Below, in pieces: positions 39,545 to 52,400 of a DNA stretch of 64,000 nucleotides. The notes under the pieces were generated by a model. The model did not search any database. It was not told where the DNA came from and saw nothing but the letters and a program-made list of their open reading frames with translations. The stretch comes from Aradus depressus (taxonomy: Eukaryota > Arthropoda > Insecta > Hemiptera > Aradidae), in contig OY759214.1 in assembly GCA_963662175.1 (NCBI GenBank), positions 7,006,001 through 7,070,000 of the forward strand, in the 5' to 3' direction. A program made the translations under genes and the position numbers. The first letter of the stretch is position 1. Each line of letters starts with the position of its first letter.

Positions 39545-42500
39545 CCGTTTAAAAGTGAGAAATTTCAAGAATGGAGTCTACCGAGCTCAAGATCGCCATT
39601 TAGTTTCTAGCCAAGTCACTTAGGACAGATGTTTTAATCGGGAAAATAAAAATAAATTTGAGCACGTCGTCCTTCGGAATAGACTTCAAGCTATGATCGA
39701 GGGCCTTTTTGTATGTTAGGTACTGGATAATGAGTCGTATGTTATGTATCTAAACCTGGGTAGGTGACATTTCATTTAGGTTAAATCAGTTTTAACTAAT
39801 ATTATGCCTATAAACCGTTAAAAAGCGAAAAATTTGAAGAATGGGATTTAGCCCGACTTTTTTCAAAAAACATTTTATTTCGATTTTTGTGTAGGATTCA
39901 GGTATCCCGGTGATTATCTATCAGTTTTAACAAATATTAAATCTAAAAACCGGTAAAAAGTGAGAAATTTGAAGAATGGAGTCTACCGAGCTCAGGATCG
40001 CCACTTAGAAATATAGCCAAGTCACTTAGGTCTAATGTTTTAATCGGGAAAATAAAAACAAATTTGAGCACGTCGTCCTTCGGATTGGACTTTAAGCTAT
40101 GATCAAGGGCCTTTTCGTATGTCAGGTACTCGATAATGAGTCGTATGTTATGTATCTAAACCTGGGTAGGTGACATTTCATTTAGGTTAAAAATTACTTG
40201 AGCACGTCGTCCTTCGGATGGGACTTGGCCGATATATCTGTATCTGTCTATCAGTTTTAACAAATATTAAATCTAAAAACCATTAAAAAGCGAGAAAATT
40301 GAAGAATGGGATTAGCCCGACCTTTTTTTGCTAAACATTTTTATTTCGATTTTTGTATAGGATTCAGATATCCCGGTTGTTCATCAGTTTTAACAAATAT
40401 TAAATCTAAAAACCGTTTAAAAGCAAGAAATTTGAAGAATGGAGTTTACCGAGTTCAGGATCGCCATTTAGAAATCTAGCCAAGTCACTTAGGTCAGATG
40501 TTTTAATCGGGAAGATAAAAATAAAATTGAGCACGTCGTCCTTCGGATTGGACTTCAAGCTATGATCAAGGGCATTTCGTATGTCAGGTACTCGATAATA
40601 AGTCGTATGTTATGTATCTAAACCTGGGTAGGTGACATTTCATTTAGGTTAAAAATTACTTGAGAACGTCGTCCTTCGGATGGGACTTGGCCGATATATC
40701 TGAATCTGTCTATCAGTTTTAACAAATATTAAATCTAAAAACCATTAAAAAGAGAGAAAATTGAAGAATGGGATTAGCCCGACTTTTTTTGCTAAACATT
40801 TTTATTTCGATTTTTGTGTAGGATTCAGATATCCCGGTTGTTCATCAGTTTTAACAAATATTAAATCTAAAAACCGTTTAAAAGCAAGAAGTTTGGAGAA
40901 TGGAGTTTACCAAGCTCAGGATCGCCATTTAGAATCTAGCCAAGGCACTTAGGTCGAATGTTTTATTGGTGAGATAAAAATAAATTTGAGCACGTCGTCT
41001 TTCGGATTGGACTTTAAGCTATGATCGAGGGCCTTTTCGTATGTCAGGTACTCGATAATGAGTCGTATGTTATGTATCTAAACCTGGGTAGGTGACATTT
41101 CATTTAGGTTAAAAATTATTTGAGCACGTCGTCCTTCGGATGGGACTTGGCCGATATATCTGTATCTGTCTATCAGTTTTAACAAATATTACATCTAAAA
41201 ACCATTAAAAAGCGAGAAAATTGAAGAATGGGATTAGCCCGACTTTTTTTGCTAAACATTTTTATTTCGATTTTTGTATAGGATTCAGATATCCCGGTTG
41301 TTCATCAGTTTTAACAAATATTAAATCTAAAAACCGTTTAAAAGCAAGAACTTTGAAGAATGGAGTTTACCGAGTTCAGGATCGCCATTTAGAAATCTAG
41401 CCAAGTCACTTAGGTCAGATGTTTTAATCGGGAAGATAAAAATAAAATTGAGCACGTCGTCCTTCGGATTGGACTTCAAGCTATGATCAAGGGCCTTTTC
41501 GTATGTCAGGTACTCGATAATAAGTCGTATGTTATGTATCTAAACCTGGGTAGGTGACATTTCATTTAGGTTAAAAATTACTTGAGGACGTCGTCCTTCG
41601 GATGGGACTTGGCCGATATATCTGAATCTGTCTATCAGTTTTAACAAATATTAAATCTAAAAACCATTAAAAAGAGAGAAAATTGAAGAATGGGATTAGC
41701 CCGACTTTTTTTGCTAAACATTTTTATTTCGATTTTTGTGTAGGATTCAGATATCCCGGTTGTTCATCAATTTTAACAAATATTAATTCTAAAAACCGTT
41801 TAAAAGCAAGACATTTGAAGAATGGAGTTTACCAAGCTCAGGATCGCCATTTAGAAATCTAGCCAAGGCACTTAGGTCGGATGTTTTATTGGTGAGATAA
41901 AAATAAATTTGAGCACGTCGTCTTTCGGATTGGACTTTAAGCTATGATCGAGGGCCTTTTCGTATGTCAGGTACTCGATAATGAGTCGTATGTTATGTAT
42001 CTAAACCTGGGTAGTTGAAATTTCATTTACGTAAAAATAACTTGAGCACGTCGTCCTTCGGATTAGACATCAAGCTATGATCGAGGGCCTTTTTGTATGT
42101 TAGGTACTGGATCATGAGTCGTATGTTATGTATCTAAACCTGGGTAGGTGACATTTCATTTAGGTTAAATCAGTTTTAACTAATATTATGCCTATAAACC
42201 GTTAAAAAGCGAGAAATTTGAAGAATGGGATTTAGCCCGACTTTTTTCGAAAAACATTTTATTTCGATTTTTGTGTAGGATTCAGATATCCCGGTTGTTA
42301 TCTATCAGTTTTAACAAATATTAAATCTAAAAATCGGTAAAAAGTGAGAAATTTGAAGAATGGAGTCTACCGAGCTCAGGATCTCCACTTAGAAATCTAG
42401 CCAAGTCACTTAGGTCGAATGTTTTAATCGGGAAAATAAAAAAAAAATTGAGCACGTCGTCCTTCGGATTGCACTTCAAGCTATGATCGAGGGCCTTTTC

Positions 42501-43238
42501 GTATGTCAGGTACTCGATAATGAGTCGTATGTTATGTATCTAAACCTGGGTAGGTGACATTTCATTTAGGTTAAAAATTACTTGAGCACGTCGTCCTTCG
42601 GATGGGACTTTGCCGATATATCTGAATCTGTCTATCAGATTTAACAAATATTAAATCTAAAAACCATTAAAAAGCGAGAAAATTGAAGAATGGGATTAGC
42701 CCGACTTTTTTTTGCTAAACATTTTTAATTCGATTTATGTGTAGGATTCAGATATCCCGGTTGTTCATCAGTTTTAACAAATATTAAATCTAAAAACCGT
42801 TTAAAAGCAAGAAATTGTATGAATGGAGTTTACCAAGCTCAGGATCGCCACTTAGAAATCTAGCCAAGGCACTTAGGTCGGATGTTTTAATCGAGAAGAT
42901 AAAAATAATTTTGAGCACGTCGTCCTTCGGATTGGACTTTAGGCTATGATCGAGGGCCTTTTTGTATGTCAGGTGCTCGATAATGAGTCGTATGTTATGT
43001 AACTAAACCTAGGTAGCTAAAATTTCACTTAGGTTCAAAAAACCTTGAGCACGTCATCCTTCGGATGGGACTTTCCCGATATATCTGAATCTATCAGTTT
43101 TAACAAATATTAAATCTATAAACCGTTAAGAAGCAGGAAATTTGAAGAATGGTATTTAGCCCGACTTTTTTCGAAAAACATTTTTATTTCGATTTTCGTT
43201 TAGGATTCAGATATCACGGTTGTTCATCAGTTTTAACA

Positions 43239-43582
43239 GGTTAGGTTAGGTTTTATGACTCATGCCCGGGCTTTAACTACGAGGTCATATCGCCTACTAC
43301 CAGAGAGCTCTTTCGTCACTCTGGTGGATATGAGCCCGACTCTACTGTGGGAGTCCTAAATTTTGCCTACCCTAAATTTTTATTCATCTAGGGTAAGGGT
43401 CTTTAACGAGTACCTGACATCGTACAGGCTCGGGACCATCGCTTAACGTCTCATCCGAAGGACGGCGTGCTTAAGTTTATTTTACCTCCCAGATAAAATA
43501 AACTAAGGGCCTCGGTCGGGCTACGAACCCACGACCTTGAGCTCAGAAGTCAAGCACGCATACCACTGAGCTACCGGCGCCC
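43239..43582 (-). mobile_element. tRNA-derived SINE with TTAGG-like tail
   Basis: On the minus strand the head GGCGCCGGTAGCTCAGTGGT is a tRNA 5' half with A box, and GGTCGTGGGTTCGTAGCCCG carries the B box. The body contains AAGCACGCCGTCCTTCGGAT and GTCAGGTACTCGTTAA. The 3' end is (CCTAA)n, seen here as GGTTAGGTTAGG at 43239. The 12-bp duplication TCAGTTTTAACA flanks it (43227-43238 and 43583-43594), so it jumped into a satellite unit. Confidence 0.9.
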
Positions 43583-44263
43583 TCAGTTTTAACAAATATT
43601 AAATCTAAAAACCGTCTAAAAGCAAGAAATTGTAGGAATGGAGTTTACCAAGCTCAGGATCGCCATTTAGATTCTAGCCAATTCACTTAGGTCAGATGTT
43701 TTAATCGGGAAAATAAAAATAATTTGAGCACGTCGACCTTCTGATTGGGCTTTAAGCTATGATCGAGGGCCTTTTCATATGTCAGGTACTCAATAATGAG
43801 TCGTATGTTATGTATCTAAACCTGGGTAGTTGAACATTCATTTACGTTAAAAATAACTTGAGCACGCCGTCCTTCGGATAAGACTTCAAGCTATGATCGA
43901 GGGCCTTTTGTATGTCAGGTGCTCGATAATGAGTCGTATGTTATGTAACTAAACCTAGGTAGCTAAAATTTCACTTAGGTTCAAAAAACCTTGAGCACGT
44001 CATCCTTCGGATGGGACTTTGCCGGTATATCTGAATCTGTCTATCAGTTTTAACAAATATTAAATCTAAAACCCATTAAAAAGCGAGAAAATTGAAGAAT
44101 GGGATTAGCCCGACTTTTTTTGCTAAACATTTTTATTTCGATTTTTGTGTAGGATTCAGATATCCATCAGTTTTAACAAATATTAAATCTAAAAACCGTC
44201 TAAAAGCAAGAAATTGTAGGAATGGAGTTTACCAAGCTCAGGATCGCCATTTAGAAATTTAGC

Positions 44264-44462
44264 CAAGTCTTCCCGATACATCTGAATCTTTTTTTGGTTG
44301 ACCATCTTCGTTTCTGGATGCTGCCTATCTACCAACATAGCTGTATTAATTTGTTTTCCAGAAAATATGTCAAAACGGTACCTCAAAGCCCACTTATATT
44401 CCACATTTCTTCCTTGATAATTTTAGTTAGAAACCAAACGGTAACTTATTTTATCATACATA
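44264..44462 (-). other. Non-satellite, coding-like insert in the array (copy 1)
   Basis: A break in the satellite pattern. On the minus strand the frame reads RYRFDIFSGKQINTAMLVD, then RQHPETKMVNQKKIQMYRED, and runs back into satellite. It looks like a piece of an exon, but I recognise no family. The edge CCCGATACATCTGAATC resembles the satellite CCCGATATATCTGAATC, so the join used shared sequence. Confidence 0.5.
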
Positions 44463-46256
44463 TGGAGTATATCGAGCTCAGGATCGCCACTTAGAAATCT
44501 AGCCAAGGCACTTAGGTCGGATGTTTTAATTGAGAAGATAAAAATAAATTTGAGCACGTCGTCCTTCGGATTGGACTTTAGGCTATGATCGAGGGCCTTT
44601 TTGTATGTCAGGTGCTCGATAATGAGTCGTATGTTATGTAACTAAACCTAGGTAGCTAAAATTTCACTTAGGTTAAAAATTACTTGAGCACGTCGTCCTT
44701 CGGATGGGACTTTCCCGATATATCTGAATCTGTCTATCAGTTTCAACAAATATTAAATCTAAAACCGTTAAAAAGCGAGAAATTTGAAGAATGGGATTTA
44801 GCCCAACTTTTTTCGAAAAACATTTTTATTTCGATTTTTGTGTAGGATTCAGATATCCCGGTTGTTCATCAGTTTTAACTAATATTAAATCTGAAAACCG
44901 TCTTAAAGCAAGAAATTTGAAGAATGGAGTTTACCAAGCTCAGGATCGCCATTTAGATTCTAGCCAATTCACTTAGGTCAGATGTTTTAATCGGGAAAAT
45001 AAAAATAATTTGAGCACGTCGTTCTTCGGATTGGGCTTTAAGCTATGATCGAGGGCCTTTTCGTATGTCAGGTACTCAATAATGAGTCGTATGTTATGTA
45101 TCTAAACCTGGGTAGTTGAACATTCATTTACGTTAAAATTAATTGAGCACGTCGTCCTTCGGATTAGACTTCAAGCTATGATCGAGGGCCTTTTTGTATA
45201 TCAGGTACTGGATAATGAGTCGTATGTTATGAATCTAAACCTGGGTAGCTGAGATTTCACTTAGTTTAAAAAAACCTTGAGCACGTCGTCCTTCGGATGG
45301 GACTTTCCCAATATATCTGAATCTGTCTATCAGTTTTAACAAATATTAAATCTATAAACCGTTAAAAAGCAGGAAACTTGAAGAATGGTATTTAGCCCGA
45401 CTTTTTTCGAAAAACATTTTTATTTCAATTATTGTGTAGGATTCAGATATCCCGGTTGTTCATCAGTTTTAACAAATATTAAATCTAAAAACCGTTAAAA
45501 AGTGAGAAATTTCAAGAATGGAGTTTACCGAGTTCAGGATCGCCATTTAGAAATCTAGCCAAGGCACTTAGGTCGGATGTTTTAATCGAGAAGATAACAA
45601 TAAATTTGAGCACGTCGTCCTTCGGATTGGACTTTAGGCTATGATCGAGGGCCTTTTTGTATGTCAGGTGCTCGATAATGAGTCGTATGTTATGTAACTA
45701 AACCTAGGTAGCTAAAATTTCACTTAGGTTCAAAAAACCTTGAGCACGTCATCCTTCGGATGGGACTTTCCCGATATATCTGAATCTATCAGTTTTAACA
45801 AATATTAAATCTATAAACCGTTAAGAAGCAGGAAATTTGAAGAATGGTATTTAGCCCGACTTTTTTCGAAAAACATTTTTGTTTCGATTTTTGTGTAGGA
45901 TTCAGATATCCCGGTTGTTCATCAGTTTTAACAAATATTAAATCTAAAAACCGTTTAAAAGTAAGAAATTTGAAGAATGGAGTCTACCGAGCTCAAGATA
46001 GCCATTTAGATTCTAGCCAAGTCAATTAGGTCAGATGTTTTAATCGGGAAAATAAAAATAAATTTGAGCACGTCGTCCTTCGGATTGGGCTTTAAGCTAT
46101 AATCTGCTAAACATTTTTATTTCGATGTTTGTGTAGGATTCAGATATCCCGGTTGTTCATCAGTTTTAACAAATATTAAATCTAAAAACCGTCTAAAAGC
46201 AAGAAATTGTAAGAATGGAGTTTACCAAGCTCAGGATCGCCATTTAGAAATCTAGC

Positions 46257-46412
46257 CAAGTCTTCCCGATACATCTGAATCTTTTTTTGGTTGACCATCT
46301 TCGTTTCTGGATGCTGCCTTTCTACCAACATAGCTGTATTAATTTGTTTTCCAGAAAAAATATCAAAACGGTAGGTACCACAAAGCCCACTTATATTCCA
46401 CATTTCATTGGA
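46257..46412 (-). other. Non-satellite, coding-like insert in the array (copy 2)
   Basis: A second copy of the insert at 44264, with YRFDIFSGKQINTAMLVERQ kept and a slightly different right edge (WNISGLCGT upstream on the minus strand). It was carried along by satellite duplication about 1.99 kb away. Confidence 0.5.
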
Positions 46413-49400
46413 GATAGATTCTAGCCAAGTCATTTAGGTCAAATGTTTTAATCGGGAAAATAAAAATAAATTTGAGCACGTCGTCCTTCGGATTGGGCTT
46501 AAGCTATGATCGAGGGCCTTTTCGTATGTCAGGTACTCGATAATGAGTCGTATGTAATGTATCTAAACCTGGGTATTTGAAATTTCATTTACGTTAAAAA
46601 TAACTTGAGCACGTCGTCCTTCGGATTAGACTTCAAGCTATGATCGAGGGCCTTTTTGTATGTCAGGTACTGGATAATGAGTCGTATGTTATGTATCTAA
46701 ACCTGGGTAGCTGAGATTTCACTTAGGTTAAAAAAACCTTGAGCACGTCGTCCTTCGGATGGGACTTTCTTGATATATCTGAATCTGTCTATCAGTTTTA
46801 ACTAATATTAAGCCTATAAACCGTTAAAAAGCGAGAAATTCGAAGAATGGGATTTAGCCCGACTTTTTTCGAAAAACATTTTTATTTCGATTTTCGTGTA
46901 GGATTCAGATATCACGGTTGTTCATCAGTTTTAACAAATATTAAATCTAAAAACCGTTTAAGAGCAAGAAATTTGAAGAATGGAGTTTACCGAGCTCAGG
47001 ATCGCCATTTAGAAATCTAGCCAAGTCACATAGGTCAGATGTTTTATCGGTGAGATAAAAATAAATTTGAGCACGTCGTATTTCGGATTGGACTTTAAGC
47101 TGATCAAGGGCCTTTTCGTATGTCAGGTACTCGATAATGAGTCGTATGTTATGTACCTGAACCTGGGTAGTTGAAATTTCATTTACGTTAAAAAAAACTT
47201 GAGCTCGTCGTCCTTCGGTTTAGACTTCAAGCTATGATCGAGGGCCTTTTTGTATATCAGGTGCTCGATAATGAGTCGTATGTTATGTATCTAAACCTGG
47301 GTAGCTGAGATTTCACTTAGGTTAAAAAAACCTAGAGCACGTCGTCCTTCGGATGGGACTTTCCCGATATATCTGAATCTGTCTATTAGTTTTAACTAAT
47401 ATTAAGCCTATAAACCGTTAAAAAGCGAGAAATTTGAAGAATGGGATTTAGCCCGACTTTTTTCGAAAAACATTTTTTTTTCGATTTTTGTGTAGGATTC
47501 AGATATCACGGTTGTTCATCAGTTTTAACATATATTAAATCTAAAAACCGTTTAAAAGCAAGAAATTTGAAGAATGGAGTCTACCGAGTTCAGGATCGCC
47601 ATTTAGATTCTAGCCAAGTCACTTAGGTCAGATGTTTTAATCGGAAAAATAAAAATAAATTTGAGCACGTCGTCCTTCGGATCGGGCCTTAAGCTATGAT
47701 CGAGGGCCTTTATGTATGTCAGGTACTCTATAATGGGTCGTATGTTATGTATCTAAACCTGGGTATTTGAAATTTCATTTACGTTAAAAATAACTTGAGC
47801 ACGCCGTCCTTCGGATAAGACTTCAAGCTATGATCGAGGGCCTTTTTGTATGTCAGGTACTGGATAATGAGTCGTATGTTATGTATCTAAACCTGGGTAG
47901 CTGAGATTTCACTTAGGTTAAAAAAACCTTGAGCACGTCGTCCTTCGGATGGGACTTTCCCGATATATCTGAATCTGTTTATCAGTTTTAACTAATATTA
48001 AGCCTATAAACCGTTAAAAAGCGAGAAATTCGAAGAATGGGATTTAGCCCGACTTTTTTCGAAAAACATTTTTATTTCGATTTTTGTGTAGGATTCAGAT
48101 ATCACGGTTGTTCATCAGTTTTAACAAATATTAAATCTAAAAACCGTTTAAGAGCAAGAAATTTGAAGAATGGAGTTTACCGAGCTCAGGTTCGCCATTT
48201 AGAAATCTAGCCAAGTCACATAGGTCAGATGTTTTATCGGTGAGATAAAAATAAATTTGAGCACGTCGTCCTTCGGATTGGGCTTAAGCTATGATCGAGG
48301 GCCTTTTTGTATGTCAGGTACTTGATAATGAGTCGTATTTAATGTATCTAATCCTGGGTAGTTGAAATTTCATTTACGTTAAAAATAACTTGAGCACGTC
48401 GTCCTTCGGATTTGACTTCAAGCTATGATCGAGGGCCTTTTTGTATGTCAGGTACTGGATAATGAGTCGTATGTTATGTATCTAAACCTGGGTAGCTGAG
48501 ATTTCACTTAGGTTAAAAAAACCTTGAGCACGTCGTCCTTCGGATGGGACTTTCTTGATATATCTGAATCTGTCTATCAGTTTTAACTAATATTAAGCCT
48601 ATAAACCGTTAAAAAGCGAGAAATTCGAAGAATGGGATTTAGCCCGACTTTTTTCGAAAAACATTTTTATTTCGATTTTCGTGTAGGATTCAGATATCAC
48701 GGTTGTTCATCAGTTTTAACAAATATTAAATCTAAAAACCGTTTAAGAGCAAGAAATTTGAAGAATGGAGTTTACCGAGCTCAGGATCGCCATTTAGAAA
48801 CCTAGCCAAGTCACATAGGTCAGATGTTTTATCGGTGAGATATAAATAAATTTGAGCACGTCGTCCTTCGGATTGGGCTTAAGCTATGATCGAGGGCCTT
48901 TTTGTATGTCAGGTACTCGATAATGAGTCGTATTTAATGTATCTAATCCTGGGTAGTTGAAATTTCATTTACGTTAAAAATAACTTGAGCACGTCGTCCT
49001 TCGGATTAGACTTCAAGCTATGATCGAGGGCCTTTTTGTATGTCAGGTACTGGATAATGAGTCGTATGTTATGTATCTAAACCTGGGTAGCTGAGATTTC
49101 ACATAGGTTAAAAAAACCTTGAGCACGTCGTCCTTCGGATGGGACTTTCTTGATATATCTGAATCTGTCTATCAGTTTTAACTAATATTAAGCCTATAAA
49201 CCGTTAAAAAGCGAGAAATTCGAAGAATGGGATTTAGCCCGACTTTTTTCGAAAAACATTTTTATTTCGATTTTCGTGTAGGATTCAGATATCACGGTTG
49301 TTCATCAGTTTTAACAAATATTAAATCTAAAAACCGTTTAAGAGCAAGAAATTTGAAGAATGGAGTTTACCGAGCTCAGGATCGCCATTTAGAAATCTAG

Positions 49401-52400
49401 CCAAGTCACATAGGTCAGATGTTTTATCGGTGAGATAAAAATAAATTTGAGCACGTCGTCCTTCGGATTGGGCTTAAGCTATGATCGAGGGCCTTTTTGT
49501 ATGTCAGGTACTCGATAATGAGTCGTATTTAATGTATCTAATCCTGGGTAGTTGAAATTTCATTTATGTTAAAAATAACTTGAGCACGTCGTCCTTCGGA
49601 TTAATTTTCAAGCTATGATCGAGGGCCTTTTTGTATGTCAGGTACTGGATAATGAGTCGTATGTTATGTATCTAAACCTGGGTAGCTGAGATTTCACTTA
49701 GGTTAAAAAAACCTTGAGCACGTCGTCCTTCGGATGGGACTTTCTTGATATATCTGAATCTGTCTATCAGTTTTAACTAATATTAAGCCTATAAACCGTT
49801 AAAAAGCGAGAAATTTGAAGAATGGGATTTAGCCCGACTTTTTTCGAAAAACATTTTTATTTCGATTTTCGTGTAGGATTCAGATATCACGGTTGTTCAT
49901 CAGTTTTAACAAATATTAAATCTAAAAACCGTTTAAAAGCAAGAAATTTGAAGAATGGAGTTTACCGAGCTCAGGATCGCCATTTAGAAATCTAGCCAAG
50001 TCACATAGGTCAGATGTTTTATCGGTGAGATAAAAATAAATTTGAGCACGTCGTCCTTCGGATTGGGCTTAAGCTATGATCGAGGGCCTTTTTGTATGTC
50101 AGGTACTTGATAATGAGTCGTATTTAATGTATCTAATCCTGGGTAGTTGAAATTTCATTTACGTTAAAAATAACTTGAGCACGTCGTCCTTCGGATTAGA
50201 CTTCAAGCTATGATCGAGGGCCTTTTTGTATGTCAGGTACTGGATAATGAGTCGTATGTTATGTATCTAAACCTGGGTAGCTGAGATTTCACTTAGGTTA
50301 AAAAAACCTTGAGCACGTCGTCCTTCGGATGGGACTTTCTTGATATATCTGAATCTGTCTATCAGTTTTAACTAATATTAAGCCTATAAACCGTTAAAAA
50401 GCGAGAAATTCGAAGAATGGGATTTAGCCCGACTTTTTTCGAAAAACATTTTTATTTCGATTTTCGTGTAGGATTCAGATATCACGGTTGTTCATCAGTT
50501 TTTACAAATATTAAATCTAAAAACCGTTTAAGAGCAAGAAATTTGAAGAATGGAGTTTACCGAGCTCAGGATCGCCATTTAGAAATCTAGCCAAGTCACA
50601 TAGGTCAGATGTTTTATCGGTGAGATAAAAATAAATTTGAGCACGTCGTCCTTCGGATTGGGCTTAAGCTATGATCGAGGGCCTTTTTGTATGTCAGGTA
50701 CTCAATAATGAGTCGTATTTAATGTATCTAATCCTGGGTAGTTGAAATTTCATTTACGTTAAAAATAACTTGAGCACGTCGTCCTTCGGATTAGACTTCA
50801 AGCTATGATCGAGGGCCTTTTTGTATGTCAGGTACTGGATAATGAGTCGTATGTTATGTATCTAAACCTGGGTAGCTGAGATTTCACTTAGGTTAAAAAA
50901 ACCTTGAGCACGTCGTCCTTCGGATGGGACTTTCTTGATATATCTGAATCTGTCTATCAGTTTTAACTAATATTAAGCCTATAAACCGTTAAAAAGCGAG
51001 AAATTTGAAGAATGGGATTTAGCCCGACTTTTTTCGAAAAACATTTTTATTTCGATTTTCGTGTAGGATTCAGATATCACGGTTGTTCATCAGTTTTAAC
51101 AAATATTAAATCTAAAAACCGTTTAAAAGCAAGAAATTTGAAGAATGGAGTTTACCGAGCTCAGGATCGCCATTTAGAAATCTAGCCAAGTCACATAGGT
51201 CAGATGTTTTATCGGTGAGATAAAAATAAATTTGAGCACGTCGTATTTCGGATTGGACTTTAAGCTGATCAAGGGCCTTTTCGTATGTCAGGTACTCGAT
51301 AATGAGTCGTATGTTATGTATCTGAACCTGGGTAGTTGAAATTTCATTTACGTTAAAAAAAACTTGAGCTCGTCGTCCTTCGGTTTAGACTTCAAGCTAT
51401 GATCGAGGGCCTTTTTGTATATCAGGTGCTCGATAATGAGTCGTATGTTATGTATCTAAACCTGGGTAGCTGAGATTTCACTTAGGTTAAAAAAACCTTG
51501 AGCACGTCGTCCTTCGGATGGGACTTTCCCGATATATCTGAATCTGTCTATTAGTTTTAACTAATATTAAGCCTATAAACCGTTAAAAAGCGAGAAATTT
51601 GAAGAATGGGATTTAGCCCGACTTTTTTCGAAAAACATTTTTTTTTCGATTTTTGTGTAGGATTCAGATATCACGGTTGTTCATCAGTTTTAACAAATAT
51701 TAAATCTAAAAACCGTTTAAAAGCAAGAAATTTGAAGAATGGAGTCTACCGAGTTCAGGATCGCCATTTAGATTCTAGCCAAGTCACTTAGGTCAGATGT
51801 TTAAATCGGAAAAATGAAAATAAATTTGAGCACGTCGTCCTTCGGATCGGGCCTTAAGCTATGATCGAGGGCCTTTATGTATGTCAGGTACTCTGTAATG
51901 GTTCGTATGTTATGTATCTAAACCTGGGTATTTGAAATTTCATTTACGTTAAAAATAACTTGAGCACGCCGTCCTTCGGATAAGACTTCAAGCTATGATC
52001 GAGGGCCTTTTTGTATGTCAGGTACTGGATAATGAGTCGTATGTTATGTATCTAAACCTGGGTAGCTGAGATTTCACTTAGGTTAAAAAAACCTTGAGCA
52101 CGTCGTCCTTCGGATGGGACTTTCTTGATATATCTGAATCTGTCTATCAGTTTTAACTAATATTAAGCCTATAAACCGTTAAAAAGCGAGAAATTCGAAG
52201 AATGGGATTTAGCCCGACTTTTTTCGAAAAACATTTTTATTTCGATTTTCGTGTAGGATTCAGATATCACGGTTGTTCATCAGTTTTAACAAATATTAAA
52301 TCTAAAAACCGTTTAAGAGCAAGAAATTTGAAGAATGGAGTTTACCGAGCTCAGGATCGCCATTTAGAAATCTAGCCAAGTCACATAGGTCAGATGTTTT

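Noticed and set aside
40761..51791. Recurrent 61-66 codon ORFs in the satellite
   Set aside because: They recur once per unit with the same start and decay in other units; the repeats are non-coding.
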